Assembly (NCBI RefSeq): GCF_900182605.1
Contig: NZ_FXTB01000001.1
Coordinates: forward strand, 310,001-374,000
DNA from: Saccharicrinis carchari
GTDB lineage: Bacteria > Bacteroidota > Bacteroidia > Bacteroidales > Marinilabiliaceae
Reading direction: 5' to 3'
Length of the DNA stretch: 64,000 nucleotides
Positions 36,676-46,568 of the stretch are shown in pieces (the first letter of the stretch is position 1; each line of letters begins with the position of its first letter). The position numbers were made by a program, and so were the translations under genes. The notes below the pieces were generated by a model that saw nothing but the letters and a program-made list of their open reading frames with translations, made no database searches and was not told the DNA's origin.

Positions 36676-37821
36676 TTACTCAAAGCCTAATTTTGCAATA
36701 AAAAAATTAGGTGTAAATGTTAAACTCAAGCCAAGGGAGTATTCCAGTTGTTCGTGTTCCATATCGTAATAGGTAGCGGCTTGCGCCATAAGCTTTACCT
36801 GTTTTAAAATGGTTTTATTAAAAGTAAACTTAGTGGTTACCAAGCTTCTGTTTTTATTGTAAAATTCTTTTTTGTGATCGGATATGGACCAAAAGAGAGG
36901 GCTTCCCTTGGGTGCAAAATAGTTTTCCGATCTCCAGTACCCTAACATTATTTCGCCGTGCTTGTAGCTTAACAAACCCGTTGGATATATAGCCCGACCT
37001 TTTGTAAAAGGAAGTCCCAGGGATTCGGTAAGCTCGCTAAAGCTTAAAAAATAGGTTTGCAAAGCAATCTTTTTTAAAAAGCCACTGCCCAGGTTTCGCG
37101 AAACTTTAAGACCTGCAACAGCATTGAATAAGGAATAGGATTCTGTTTTGTAATCACTAATTTGACCACCCAGATGAAACGCCGTTAGCTGCAACGGTAT
37201 ACTCAAATCCAGTGCAGCATTTTTATTTGTAAGCTTGTAATCCAGGCTAAGCCCTGATGTAAACATTTCGGGGATGCTATCGCCTTTAAATATAAATTGT
37301 TCCCAATCTACCCAGGCATCCAACCATACTTTTGGCGAGCTGTGATAAAATTGCACCCCGGATTCGTCTGGTTTTAGGTAGAGCAATTCCGGATTATACA
37401 TGGGCTCAATCAGCCGGTGTTGTACATTACCGCGTATATTACCCAGTATCATATCCCAACTATCGGCCAGTTTAATGTGGGCTGAAACTACCGGGAATAG
37501 TTCAGAAAAATCCTTGTTGCCATTGTATTTTAAAAAATGAGCGCCAATCTTTATACGAACATTTTTACCGGCATAATACATTAAAGATGGCTGAACAGCA
37601 TAGCCGGGCAGCGTACGTCCCTCTGTATATTCGCCAAAGTACTCGTTGTTTTTAACAAAGTTGTTAATCTCTAACCTGAAATAAAGCTTGCCGGTAGCAT
37701 TGGTATCAAAATCGGCATAGGCATATTTGTACGACTCGTTGATTTGTGCCCAAGCACTTATGTAAATAAACATAAGTGATGCAGTCAGTATTAAACTCTT
37801 GTAAAAAATACGTGCACTCAT
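36676..37821 (-). CDS. Outer-membrane beta-barrel protein of unknown function
   Basis: About 381 residues starting at MSARIFYKSLILT (ATG 37821; an upstream ATG at 37848 adds nine residues that weaken the signal). A signal peptide ends near ISAWAQ. The rest alternates amphipathic strands with frequent Tyr/Trp and Gly-rich turns (GLKVSRNLGSGFLKKIALQT, HGEIMLGYWRSENYFAPKGS, YSLGLSLTFTPNFFIAKLGFE), and ends in Phe-Glu after a terminal strand, so an outer-membrane barrel is likely. No plug or TonB box is present. Single gene, not placed in a known family. Confidence 0.65.
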   Translation of the reverse strand: MSARIFYKSLILTASLMFIYISAWAQINESYKYAYADFDTNATGKLYFRLEINNFVKNNEYFGEYTEGRTLPGYAVQPSLMYYAGKNVRIKIGAHFLKYNGNKDFSELFPVVSAHIKLADSWDMILGNIRGNVQHRLIEPMYNPELLYLKPDESGVQFYHSSPKVWLDAWVDWEQFIFKGDSIPEMFTSGLSLDYKLTNKNAALDLSIPLQLTAFHLGGQISDYKTESYSLFNAVAGLKVSRNLGSGFLKKIALQTYFLSFSELTESLGLPFTKGRAIYPTGLLSYKHGEIMLGYWRSENYFAPKGSPLFWSISDHKKEFYNKNRSLVTTKFTFNKTILKQVKLMAQAATYYDMEHEQLEYSLGLSLTFTPNFFIAKLGFE

Positions 37822-37848
37822 CGTAATGATTTTTAGCCCTTGCACCAA

Positions 37849-38185
37849 AAAAGAATTGTTTGGTGCTACAAGTTGAAAAGGTAAAATGAATAGATAATTA
37901 ACGGCAGGATAGCGATAATTGTTTATCTATGTCATTTGCAATTCATACTTGTTAGAGCACAAAAGGTTACAGATTTTATGCAAAATTTAGAATACATTGT
38001 TATCTTTTGTCAGAGACAATATTTACCAGCCAACCTATCCTAAAAGTATCCACGTCTGCTACACCTTTGCAGGATAGCAAAGTATAAGTATCTATGCCCG
38101 TGCCCTTACTAAAGAGCAGACGTTTTTTCACAGGGAATCTAATTAAAAAGGTATTGATAGCCTATCGACCAATAAACCTAGCAAT
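37849..38185. other. Gene-free gap
   Basis: No gene is seen between the barrel protein and pheT; open frames here are shadows or short. Confidence 0.55.
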
Positions 38186-40639
38186 CTATCTCAACTGCGC
38201 ATCCAATTGTTTTTGGAAATTACGGATGAGGTTGTTCATTATTTTGTCGATTTGTTTATCCGTTAGGGTTTTGTTTTCGTCTTGCAAAATAAAGTTAACG
38301 GCGTATGATTTTTTATCTGCACCTAATTTTTCGCCCTGGTAAATATCGAATAAAGACACCTTTCGTAAAAGTTTCCTTTCTGTTTTTTCGGCAATTTCTC
38401 TAATCTGGCCAAAGGTTATTTTTTTATCTACCAATAAGGCCAGGTCGCGGCTTACTTCGGGGTATTTGGAAATTTCTTTATAAATTAATTTTTGCTTGCC
38501 GGCCAGTATTAAAAGCTTATCCCAATTTAGTTCGGCGAAATAAACCGTTTCTTTAAGACCGAAGTTTTTACCTATTGAAGGGTTGACAATACCAAAATCA
38601 ACAAGTTGGATTTTATTTCGGGAGGCTATGGACAATCCTTCCAGAAAAATATTGTTGTCAACCGGGCTTTCAACAAGCATGCCCTGTGGTATGTTAAGGC
38701 GGGTGAGCACCTGCTCCACAACCGCTCTTAGGTCGGCAAAGGAAACCTCACGTTCCGGTGTGTTCCAGTTGGCCGCAATCATATGACCTGTCAGGAATAT
38801 CCCTAAGCGTTGTTCTTCCGTATATTTATTCAAATCTCCTTTTTGGCCGTTGGGGTTCAGTGCATAGCAATTGCCAAACTCAAAAATTTTCAGGTCGCTG
38901 TTTTTGCGATTGATATTATGCACGATGGATTCCAATCCGCCCATGACCAAAGACTGGCGCATACCACCCAAATCGGTACTCAGGGGATTGAATAGTTTAA
39001 CAACCTTGTCTGTGGGAAACTTCTCCAGGTTATCGTAATACGATGGTTTGGTCAGTGAGTTGCACATTATTTCGTTAAAGCCCTGAGCCACCAGCATGTC
39101 GGCAATAATGTTTTTCACCTTGTGGTTGTCCGGTTTGTCAGAATATACCAAGGTGGAGTGCACCTGTGAAGGGATTTCAATATTGTTGTATCCATAAATC
39201 CGCAGTATGTCTTCTATCACATCCACCTCGCGCTGTACATCCACCCTGTAAGGAGGCACGGAAAGTAACATCCCGTTTTCGTCCTCTCTTATTATCTTCA
39301 TTTCCAGGGCAAGTAAAATATCTTTGATGCTTTGCTGCTCCAGTTGCTTGCCAATTAAGCGATGAATATTTTTCCATGTAACGTTAAGCTCAAAGTTTTT
39401 AATGGGGGAGGGGTAGATATCCACCACATCGGATGAAATGCTTCCTCCGGCCACTTCCTGAATTAATAGAGCAGCACGTTTCAGCGCAAATACAGTGATG
39501 TTGGGATCAACGCCGCGTTCAAAACGGAAGGAAGCATCGGTACTTAAAGTATGTCGTTTGGCTGTTTTGCGTACAAACACAGGATTAAAATAAGCACTCT
39601 CCAAAAATATTTTTTTGGTAGATGCTTTTACGCCACTATTAATTCCGCCAAAAACACCGGCAATACACATACCTTCTTCGGCATTGCAAATCATTAAATC
39701 CTGGTCGGATAGTTCTCTTTCCACTTCATCCAGGGTGGTGAACTTACTTTTGTTGGGCAGTGTTTTTACAATAACACTGTTTCCTGTAATATCATCACCG
39801 TCAAAAGCATGGAGTGGTTGTCCTAATTCGTGCAGCACATAATTGGTGGCATCGACTATATTGTTGATGGGTGACAAGCCTATTGCGCTAAGTTTATTTC
39901 TGAGCCAATCGGGAGATTCCTTCACTTCTACACCAGAAATACAAACACCCGCATACCTGGGGCAAGCCTCGGTATTCTCCACTTTTACGTCAACCACAAA
40001 ATCCCTGTTGTCTACGGCAAAGTTATCTACAGAGGGCGCTGTCAACTTGACCTCTTCGCCATTTGCTTTAAGGTAGGCGGCCAAATCGCGTGCTACGCCA
40101 TAATGCGAAGCGGCATCGGCACGGTTAGGGGTTAAATCTATTTCAAAAACAATGTCTGTTTCAACTTTAAAATAATCTTTGGCAGGCATTCCAACTTCAG
40201 CCTCGGCAGGTAACACCATTATACCCTCGTGGCTGCTTCCCAGGCCAATTTCATCTTCGGCGCATATCATTCCCCACGATTCTTCGCCTCTTATCTTTCC
40301 TTTTTTAATGGTAAAGCTTTCGTTGCCATCGTACAAAACAGTACCAACGGTGGCTACAACTACCTTTTGACCCGCAGCTACGTTAGGCGCACCACAAACA
40401 ATAGATAAAGCATTGGGCTCGCCTATATTAACGGTAGTAAGGCTCAGTTTGTCGGCATTGGGATGCTTTTTGCAGCTCAGCACCTCACCGATTACCAGGC
40501 CTTTTAAGCCTCCCTTTACGGATTCAACCTCTTCTATTCCACCTACTTCGAGTCCAATGGCGGTGAGTATCTCCGAAACTTTTTGGGTTTCGATATGTAG
40601 ATTTAAATATTTTTTTAGCCAGTTATATGAAATTTGCAT
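38186..40639 (-). CDS. pheT: Phenylalanyl-tRNA synthetase beta subunit
   Basis: 817 residues, the normal Bacteroidota length. The N-terminus MQISYNWLKKYLNL leads to a tRNA-binding OB fold (KHPNADKLSLTTVN, SIVCGAPNVAAGQKV), then B3/B4 editing (PRYAGVCISGVEVKESPDWL), B5 (LIGKQLEQQSIKDILLALEM), a catalytic-like core (IRIYGYNNIEIPSQ-type segment at ILRIYGYNNIEIP), and the FDX-ACB anticodon-binding end (YPEVSRDLALLVDKKITFGQ). With PheS it forms the alpha2-beta2 synthetase; pheS is not nearby. A -7 box TACTTTTG is upstream at 40725-40732. Confidence 0.97.
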   Translation of the reverse strand: MQISYNWLKKYLNLHIETQKVSEILTAIGLEVGGIEEVESVKGGLKGLVIGEVLSCKKHPNADKLSLTTVNIGEPNALSIVCGAPNVAAGQKVVVATVGTVLYDGNESFTIKKGKIRGEESWGMICAEDEIGLGSSHEGIMVLPAEAEVGMPAKDYFKVETDIVFEIDLTPNRADAASHYGVARDLAAYLKANGEEVKLTAPSVDNFAVDNRDFVVDVKVENTEACPRYAGVCISGVEVKESPDWLRNKLSAIGLSPINNIVDATNYVLHELGQPLHAFDGDDITGNSVIVKTLPNKSKFTTLDEVERELSDQDLMICNAEEGMCIAGVFGGINSGVKASTKKIFLESAYFNPVFVRKTAKRHTLSTDASFRFERGVDPNITVFALKRAALLIQEVAGGSISSDVVDIYPSPIKNFELNVTWKNIHRLIGKQLEQQSIKDILLALEMKIIREDENGMLLSVPPYRVDVQREVDVIEDILRIYGYNNIEIPSQVHSTLVYSDKPDNHKVKNIIADMLVAQGFNEIMCNSLTKPSYYDNLEKFPTDKVVKLFNPLSTDLGGMRQSLVMGGLESIVHNINRKNSDLKIFEFGNCYALNPNGQKGDLNKYTEEQRLGIFLTGHMIAANWNTPEREVSFADLRAVVEQVLTRLNIPQGMLVESPVDNNIFLEGLSIASRNKIQLVDFGIVNPSIGKNFGLKETVYFAELNWDKLLILAGKQKLIYKEISKYPEVSRDLALLVDKKITFGQIREIAEKTERKLLRKVSLFDIYQGEKLGADKKSYAVNFILQDENKTLTDKQIDKIMNNLIRNFQKQLDAQLR

Positions 40640-40724
40640 TTGAAAAGGTTTTTATAAAATGTTTAGGAACGACGTACGTTGTGGCTTTTAGGTACAACTC
40701 GGTCTAAAATATTTTTTAAGGCAA

Positions 40725-40732
40725 CAAAAGTA
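40725..40732 (-). promoter_or_regulatory. -7 promoter box of pheT
   Basis: TACTTTTG on the minus strand (exact consensus), with TTG 21 bp further upstream; leader about 80 bp. Confidence 0.55.
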
Positions 40733-40839
40733 ATTATTTTGTGCTCAACTTGCCAATATTGGCATTTAAAACTAGGTACAATTTGCAAGTTTCAATTTTC
40801 ATTGTAATGAATAATATTTCAATATATGCGTATGTATTG

Positions 40840-40847
40840 TATCTTTG
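40840..40847 (+). promoter_or_regulatory. -7 promoter box of surE
   Basis: TATCTTTG, exact TAnnTTTG match, 37 bp before the GTG start of surE at 40885. Confidence 0.55.
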
Positions 40848-40884
40848 ACAGCTGTATTTTTTTATCGTAAAACAATTTTGCACC

Positions 40885-41649
40885 GTGATAAACAAACCTT
40901 TGATATTAATAACCAACGATGATGGCATCCATGCTAAGGGGATAGCCTGTTTGGTAGAGGCCATGAAGGAATATGGCGACTTGGTGGTGGTGTCGGCCGA
41001 TGAATCACATTCGGGAATGTCGCATGCCATAACCGTAAAAAAACCGCTTTACCTGAAAGATATGGGCGAAAAAGATGGCGTACGGTATTATATGACCAAC
41101 GGAACACCGGTAGATTGTGTTAAACTGGCTTTACATACCGTGCTGCACCGTTATCCGGATTATATCGTATCAGGTATCAATCATGGTTCTAACAGTTCCA
41201 CCAGCGTACATTATTCGGGCACCCTGGGAGCGGCCCGCGAAGGTGCCTTGAACGGCATACCCGCTATTGGTTTTTCCTTGCTTAGCTATGAATCAGATGC
41301 CGATTTTACGGAATGCCATAAAATAATTAAGGTAGTGTTTGAAGATGTGTTAAAAAATGGATTGGCGCCCGATGTGTATTTAAATGTTAATATTCCGTAT
41401 ACCGATAAAGTGAAAGGCATTAAATATTGTCGTCAGGGAAAAGGCAAATGGGTGGAAGACTTTATAGAACGCACAGATCCACGGGGGAGGCAGTATTTTT
41501 GGTTAACCGGACACTTTGAGAATCTGGAACCGGAGGCCACGGATACCGATGAGTATTATTTGGATAATGATTATGCAAGTGTGGTACCATGCTCCATAGA
41601 CGCAACAGATAGCGTATCGCTAAAAGAAAATAAAAATTATGAATTGTAA
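40885..41649 (+). CDS. surE: 5'/3'-nucleotidase SurE
   Basis: 254 residues with a GTG start; no in-frame ATG precedes the conserved N-terminus and the promoter position supports it. Metal-site motifs are LILITNDDGIHAKG (Asp12, Asp13), SADESHSGMSHA (Ser) and IVSGINHGSNSSTSVHYSGT (Asn). SurE removes phosphate from nucleoside monophosphates and is widespread as a survival protein. The last 11 bp overlap the next gene, a small membrane protein. Confidence 0.95.
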   Translation: MINKPLILITNDDGIHAKGIACLVEAMKEYGDLVVVSADESHSGMSHAITVKKPLYLKDMGEKDGVRYYMTNGTPVDCVKLALHTVLHRYPDYIVSGINHGSNSSTSVHYSGTLGAAREGALNGIPAIGFSLLSYESDADFTECHKIIKVVFEDVLKNGLAPDVYLNVNIPYTDKVKGIKYCRQGKGKWVEDFIERTDPRGRQYFWLTGHFENLEPEATDTDEYYLDNDYASVVPCSIDATDSVSLKENKNYEL

Positions 41650-41935
41650 ATGTAATAAGCTGTATATTGGTTTATTAATAGGGCTTTTATTGCCCATTAT
41701 TACCTCGTACACCATATTTTACTTTCGGTTTGGAGATACCTTATCGATAAAGGAATTTGTAAACGGACTGTTACGGCTGCAGGGCTTTACCAAGTTGCTC
41801 AGCTTAAGTGTAATACCCAATCTTTTGTTTTTTTTAATGGCCATTAAGCTCGAACGGTTGCTGGCAGCCAGGGGCATTGTTACTGCTACTTTATTGTATG
41901 CCATTGTAGTGGTTGTTTTTAAGTTTATCTTGTAA
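41639..41935 (+). CDS. Small membrane protein coupled to surE
   Basis: A 98-residue protein with three membrane segments (LYIGLLIGLLLPIITSYTIF, LLSLSVIPNLLFFLMAIKL and TATLLYAIVVVVFKFIL). Start ATG overlaps the end of surE by 11 bp, so it is translationally coupled. Unrecognised family; the sequence gives no functional hint. Confidence 0.7.
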   Translation: MNCKCNKLYIGLLIGLLLPIITSYTIFYFRFGDTLSIKEFVNGLLRLQGFTKLLSLSVIPNLLFFLMAIKLERLLAARGIVTATLLYAIVVVVFKFIL

Positions 41936-42476
41936 TAAGTTAATGTAAGGTATTCACTACTTAGCCATCAGCAACGTAATATTAATTTTAACATAAAACC
42001 GACATACTCTGCTCCGACCGAGAGCCGGAGTAAATAGTTAGGTTGCGCAGGAAGTTATTATTAATAGTAGTGATTATCACAGCTTTGTTGAGTTTTAATC
42101 AGATTAAACGTGCATATGAATTCCATTTGTTTCGGTTACGCAAAGGCGCATAATTAGTTTTTTTGGGCTTTACATATGGCGGATGGAAGAAAACTTTATC
42201 AAATGAAACAAGCCCCCGAATGGTCGGGGCAGGCTCCCGATGAGAGATTGGGACAGGTTATGAGAGTAGCCTCTCACATTACTTGTTCCGCTGTAGCGGA
42301 AACCTGTCCCGCACAAGCCGGAGGGAAAACATTATCGGCGAGTTCTCCCGATGCATCGGGACCACATAAATCAATAATTATAATGAGATCGAAACGAGCC
42401 ATGAGAGTTTTCTCTCACAAAGGGGAATGATTGTAATGGTGAGTTCCATATGGCAAATGAAATCAATTATAAACAT
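41936..42476. repeat. Gap with hairpins and repeated CATATG leader segments
   Basis: No credible gene; an 84-codon frame at 42176-42430 is repetitive and lacks family features. Segment A (CATATGGCGGATGGAAGAAA, 42173) and segment B (CATATGGCAAATGAAATCAA, 42447) resemble each other and segment C before gldG (CATATGACCGATGAAAGAAA, 44508). B and C are each preceded by AGGGGAATGAT (42421 and 44477). Hairpins TGAGAGTAGCCTCTCA and TGAGAGTTTTCTCTCA also occur. Confidence 0.6.
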
Positions 42477-43616
42477 ATGAAATACTATATCATAGCGGGT
42501 GAGCCATCGGGCGATTTGCACGCATCTAATTTAATGAAACAGCTTAAGGTTGAGGATCCTGACTATGAATTCAGGTTTTGGGGAGGTGATTTAATGGAAG
42601 AGGTGGGGGGGCATCTGGTACGCCACTACTCCCATACGGCATTTATGGGGCTCAAAGCAGTTTTATTAAACCTGGGTAAGATAAAAGCCAATTTTAAGCT
42701 GTGTAAAAGCGATTTGCTGTATTACAAGCCCGACGTTCTTATATTGGTGGATTATCCGGGTTTTAATTTGCGAATGGCCCAATTTGCCAAAAAAAAAGGA
42801 ATCAAGGTATTTTATTATATCTCGCCAAAAATATGGGCATGGAATACCGGAAGGGTAAAGAAAATTAAAGCCTACGTGGATAAGATGTTTACCATACTTC
42901 CCTTCGAAACAAAATTTTATGAGCAATATGGAATTCCGGTTGATTATGTGGGCAATCCGGTACTGGATGCCATAGCAGATAGAAACAATAAAAATAAAGA
43001 CGTAAATACCTTTAAGGCCGAAAACGGATTGGATACCCGTCCTATTGTGGCACTTTTGGCGGGTTCCAGAAGACAAGAGTTAAATTATGTGCTGCCCGAT
43101 ATGCTGAAGATGACTGATCAGTTTCCCGCTTTCCAGTTTGTTTTGGCAGGTGCTCCTTCGTTTACGCCTGCCGATTATGCGCCTTTTGTGCAAGGAAAAG
43201 ATGTTAAGGTAGTTTTTAAGCATACCTATGCGCTATTGGAACATGCACAAGGGGCACTGGTCACCTCCGGAACAGCCACGCTGGAAGCTGCGCTGTTAGA
43301 TTGCCCACAGATTGTTTGTTATAAAATGGGAGGGGGGAAATATTTTTATAAGATTATAAAAAAATTTGTGCTTAAGGTGGAGCATATATCACTTGTAAAT
43401 TTAATATTAAATAAGGCCGGTGTTAAAGAGTTGATTCAGGACGAGTTTAATTTTACCAACTTAAAGCTGGAGCTGAATAAGTTGCTCAAGAATCAGGATT
43501 ATAGGATAAACGTGTTTAACAATTACAACAAGCTGCACAAAATAATGGGGCAGCCCGGTACCAGTTCACGTGCGGCAAAATTAATGGTGAAAGCATTAAC
43601 TAATCCCAGGCATTAG
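42477..43616 (+). CDS. lpxB: Lipid-A-disaccharide synthase
   Basis: About 379 residues from MKYYIIAGEPSGDLHASNLM; the longer frame from 42450 adds nine residues that belong to a repeated leader, so ATG 42477 is preferred. Family motifs: GEPSGDLHASNL, FWGGDLMEEVGG, VLILVDYPGFNLRMAQ, YYISPKIWAWNTGRVKKI, VGNPVLDAI, LLAGSRRQELNYVLP and SGTATLEAALLDCPQIVCYK. It joins UDP-2,3-diacylglucosamine and lipid X to form the lipid A disaccharide, a membrane-peripheral step of LPS synthesis. gldF follows 27 bp downstream. Confidence 0.96.
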   Translation: MKYYIIAGEPSGDLHASNLMKQLKVEDPDYEFRFWGGDLMEEVGGHLVRHYSHTAFMGLKAVLLNLGKIKANFKLCKSDLLYYKPDVLILVDYPGFNLRMAQFAKKKGIKVFYYISPKIWAWNTGRVKKIKAYVDKMFTILPFETKFYEQYGIPVDYVGNPVLDAIADRNNKNKDVNTFKAENGLDTRPIVALLAGSRRQELNYVLPDMLKMTDQFPAFQFVLAGAPSFTPADYAPFVQGKDVKVVFKHTYALLEHAQGALVTSGTATLEAALLDCPQIVCYKMGGGKYFYKIIKKFVLKVEHISLVNLILNKAGVKELIQDEFNFTNLKLELNKLLKNQDYRINVFNNYNKLHKIMGQPGTSSRAAKLMVKALTNPRH

Positions 43617-43643
43617 CATGGGGCAATATTAAACCATACATTC

Positions 43644-44372
43644 ATGTGGAGTTTATATCGTAAAGAAATAGCATCCTTTTTTAGTTCGGTTACCGGTTAC
43701 CTGGTGGCAGGTGTATTTTTGGTGCTTACAGGTTTATTTTTATGGGTAATACCGGGTCAAATGAATATCTTGTTTGGCGGTTATGCCAGTTTGGATTCCT
43801 TATTTTATCTGGCACCCTGGCTTTACCTTTTTTTGGTGCCGGCTGTTACCATGCGTTTGTTTGCCGATGAAAAACGTACCGGCACCATGGAATTGTTATA
43901 CACCCGTCCCTTGAGCGAGTGGCATATCGTAGTGGCCAAGTATGTGGCAGGCGTAACTTTGGTTGTTATCAGCTTGTTGCCCACTTTAATCTATTTTTAC
44001 ACTGTTGTTCAGCTGGGTAACCCTGTGGGTAATATCGACTTTGGCGGAACCTGGGGTTCTTTTATCGGATTGCTTTTTTTGTCGGGGATTTATGTTGCTA
44101 TCGGGGTTTTTTGTTCCTCGCTCACCGATAACCAAATTGTATCTTTTATCATGGCGGTATTGCTCAGTTTTGTGTTTTATTATGGCTTTGAAGCCCTCTC
44201 GCAAATGGTATCGGGCAGCAGCCAATCCTTCATTGTTTTTATGGGAATCGATGAGCATTATCAGTCGATGAGCCGGGGCGTATTGGATTCAAGAGATGTG
44301 CTTTATTTTTTAAGTATGATATGGCTGTTTATGTACCTTACGCGCACAGTTTTAAGAAGTAAAAAATGGTGA
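43644..44372 (+). CDS. gldF: Gliding motility ABC transporter permease GldF
   Basis: 242 residues, six membrane segments of the ABC-2 type. N-terminus MWSLYRKEIASFFSSVTGYL and LVPAVTMRLFADEKRTGTME followed by LLYTRPLSEWHIVVAKYVAG are the family hallmarks. In Flavobacterium johnsoniae GldF and GldG form the membrane part of an ABC complex with the ATPase GldA that was first linked to gliding. gldG is the next gene; gldA is not in this window, as in other genomes where it is unlinked. Presence does not prove motility. Confidence 0.92.
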   Translation: MWSLYRKEIASFFSSVTGYLVAGVFLVLTGLFLWVIPGQMNILFGGYASLDSLFYLAPWLYLFLVPAVTMRLFADEKRTGTMELLYTRPLSEWHIVVAKYVAGVTLVVISLLPTLIYFYTVVQLGNPVGNIDFGGTWGSFIGLLFLSGIYVAIGVFCSSLTDNQIVSFIMAVLLSFVFYYGFEALSQMVSGSSQSFIVFMGIDEHYQSMSRGVLDSRDVLYFLSMIWLFMYLTRTVLRSKKW

Positions 44373-44507
44373 TGATTATAAGTTTTGATATCCTGTTAAG
44401 GCAATACAGGTGGTATCTTAATACTTATTTTAACGTATGAAACGTGCATTACAGTTCAATCATTTAATTTACATATAGGGGAATGATGTGATTTTTCGTG
44501 GGTGTAA

Positions 44508-44547
44508 CATATGACCGATGAAAGAAAATATAATCGTATGAAAAAAG
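44508..44547 (+). repeat. Repeated leader segment before gldG (copy C)
   Basis: CATATGACCGATGAAAGAAA then ATATAATCGTATGAAAAAA, alike segments at 42173 and 42447. It contains the first ATG of the gldG frame and its real start. Confidence 0.45.
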
Positions 44548-46235
44548 TCAATAAAATAAAAGATATACGAAACCTGGTTGTTTTGGTTCTTGCCATGGTG
44601 CTCCTTAACCTATTGGGGGGCGCGTGGTTCTTCCGTTTGGACTTAACCACTGAGAAGCGCTATTCGCTGTCGGACAATACAAAGGAGCTGTTGGCGGGTT
44701 TAGATAATCCTATTGATATAAAGGTTTATTTAAAAGGTGATTTAAATGTTGATTTTTCGAAGTTTGCCCGATCGATTGGCGAATTGATGAACGAATTTAG
44801 CATTTATGGCGGACGAAATATCCAATACCAATTTATAAACCCTAACGACGGTACCCAAAAAGAAAAGAAAAAAATGCGCGAAGAGCTGTCGGAGATGGGC
44901 TTAAGCCCGCAACCCGTATTTGAGCAGTCGGAAGATGGACGCAATACCACTACCCATGTATATCCTTTTGCCGTGTTAACGCTCGATGATATACGCTTAC
45001 CCATTAATTTGTTGGATAATATAAAAGGCTTTTCGGGTGCCGAAAACCTAAACAAGTCGATAGAAGGACTGGAGTTTAAGTTTACTGATGCCATACGCAG
45101 GATAACACTCGATGATAAGCCCAGGATTGCCTTTTTGGAGGGCCACGGCGAATTGGACGAGCTGGACGTAATGGACATTACGGATCACCTGTCGCAGTAT
45201 TATCAGGTGGAAAGAGGAGCTATTGCCAACGATCCCACTATCCTGGATCCGTACAAAGCCATTATCATTGCCAAACCCCAAAGCCAATTTTCTGAAAGCG
45301 ATAAGTTTGCCATCGATCAATATATGATGAATGGAGGCCGCGTGCTGTGGTTGGTAGATGCCGTTAACATCACCCTGGATAGTCTGCGTAGCGCCTCTGA
45401 AACAATTGGCATGATGGCCGATTTGAATATAGAGGATCAACTGTTTAAATATGGTGTACGTATCAACCCTGTACTTATTCAGGATATCCAGGCCGCCATG
45501 ATACCCATAACGGTTAGTGGTGCGGGCGGCGAACCCAAAATTGTACCCGCTCCCTGGCTTTACAGTCCTCTGCTAATTCCTCAGCCCGATCATCCTATTT
45601 CGCGTAATATGAATGTGGTGCGGGGCGAGTTTGTGAGTTCCATCGATACAGTAAATAGTCAATTGGATATTACGCGTACTGTATTACTGCGTACCTCGCG
45701 CTATACTAAAGTTGATCAGGTTCCTGTTTTTGTAAGTCTGGGCTTTGTGAATGAAAAACCCGACCGCAGGGCTTTCACCCAATCTTTTATGCCCGTTTCT
45801 ATTATTCAGGAGGGTATTTTTCCATCGGTGTTCGAAAACAGGATGGTGCCTCAAAATATGTCGGCCAATGCCGGGCCGGTTAAAAATAGGAGTGTGCCCA
45901 CAAAAATGATGGTGGTAGCAGATGGCGACCTGATTAAAAATGAAGTGCGCTTTAAAAATTCAAATCCTAAAATTATGCCTTTGGGTTTCGACCAGCTCAG
46001 TGGACAAACCTTTGGCAACAAAGATTTTATTTTAAATGCTGTAAATTACTTGTGCGACGACTCCGGATGGATGGATTTAAGAGCCCGGAGTTACACCTTG
46101 CGCCTTTTGGATAAAAATAAAGTAGCCAACGAATCTCTTTATTGGAAGGTAGTTAATATGGTACTGCCTCTTTTGTCCATTCTGATACTGGCGCTTGTGT
46201 TTACCTTTTACAGGAGGTATAGGTACAGAAGGTAG
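44538..46235 (+). CDS. gldG: Gliding motility ABC transporter substrate-binding protein GldG
   Basis: About 565 residues from MKKVNKIKDIRNLVVLVLAM; the earlier ATG at 44511 adds nine residues from a repeated leader. It has an N-terminal anchor (LVVLVLAMVLLNLLGGAWFF), then RLDLTTEKRYSLSDNTKELL, ABC-type uncharacterised domains (DKPRIAFLEGHGELDELDVM, GGRVLWLVDAVNITLDSL), and a C-terminal membrane helix (VVNMVLPLLSILILALVFTF) ending in basic YRRYRYRR. It pairs with GldF. About 165 bp separate gldF and gldG, unusual for so tight a pair. Confidence 0.93.
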   Translation: MKKVNKIKDIRNLVVLVLAMVLLNLLGGAWFFRLDLTTEKRYSLSDNTKELLAGLDNPIDIKVYLKGDLNVDFSKFARSIGELMNEFSIYGGRNIQYQFINPNDGTQKEKKKMREELSEMGLSPQPVFEQSEDGRNTTTHVYPFAVLTLDDIRLPINLLDNIKGFSGAENLNKSIEGLEFKFTDAIRRITLDDKPRIAFLEGHGELDELDVMDITDHLSQYYQVERGAIANDPTILDPYKAIIIAKPQSQFSESDKFAIDQYMMNGGRVLWLVDAVNITLDSLRSASETIGMMADLNIEDQLFKYGVRINPVLIQDIQAAMIPITVSGAGGEPKIVPAPWLYSPLLIPQPDHPISRNMNVVRGEFVSSIDTVNSQLDITRTVLLRTSRYTKVDQVPVFVSLGFVNEKPDRRAFTQSFMPVSIIQEGIFPSVFENRMVPQNMSANAGPVKNRSVPTKMMVVADGDLIKNEVRFKNSNPKIMPLGFDQLSGQTFGNKDFILNAVNYLCDDSGWMDLRARSYTLRLLDKNKVANESLYWKVVNMVLPLLSILILALVFTFYRRYRYRR

Positions 46236-46568
46236 TCCCTGCGGCTTAAATAATGAACTGGCATTGATGGATGACGAAGTGGGCCTGATGCGCTTTGCCA
46301 AGTGTAGGGGGATGGAACGCGGATTATTAAAAATATCTATCATCAGCGTGCTATAAAAAGAAATCCAATAGCGGGGTAAAACCCAACGGTATATAGCTTG
46401 CAACCTGCATGGTGTAATGATTACCGACGATTTTTGGGATGGCAGGCTTTTGTTCCTTTTTCTGCGTTAGCTATCCTATAACAGCGAAGTAACGGCTAAA
46501 AAGGAATTAGCCAGAGATTATCCGGAAGTGGATGATTATTGTTGTATTAAACAAATCTGCATCGCTTC
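46236..46568. other. Gene-free gap with possible decayed coding fragment
   Basis: No intact gene. A plus-strand frame around 46482-46550 reads SEVTAKKELARDYPEVDDY after stops, and another at 46256-46340 reads MDDEVGLMRFAKCRG; they look like decayed coding sequence but no family could be assigned. Confidence 0.4.

Noticed and set aside
38094-38342. 82-codon plus-strand frame over the pheT end
   Set aside because: It is largely antisense to pheT and has no start context or family features.
42176-42430. 84-codon open frame before lpxB
   Set aside because: Low-complexity composition, overlaps hairpins and a repeated leader, and no family resemblance.
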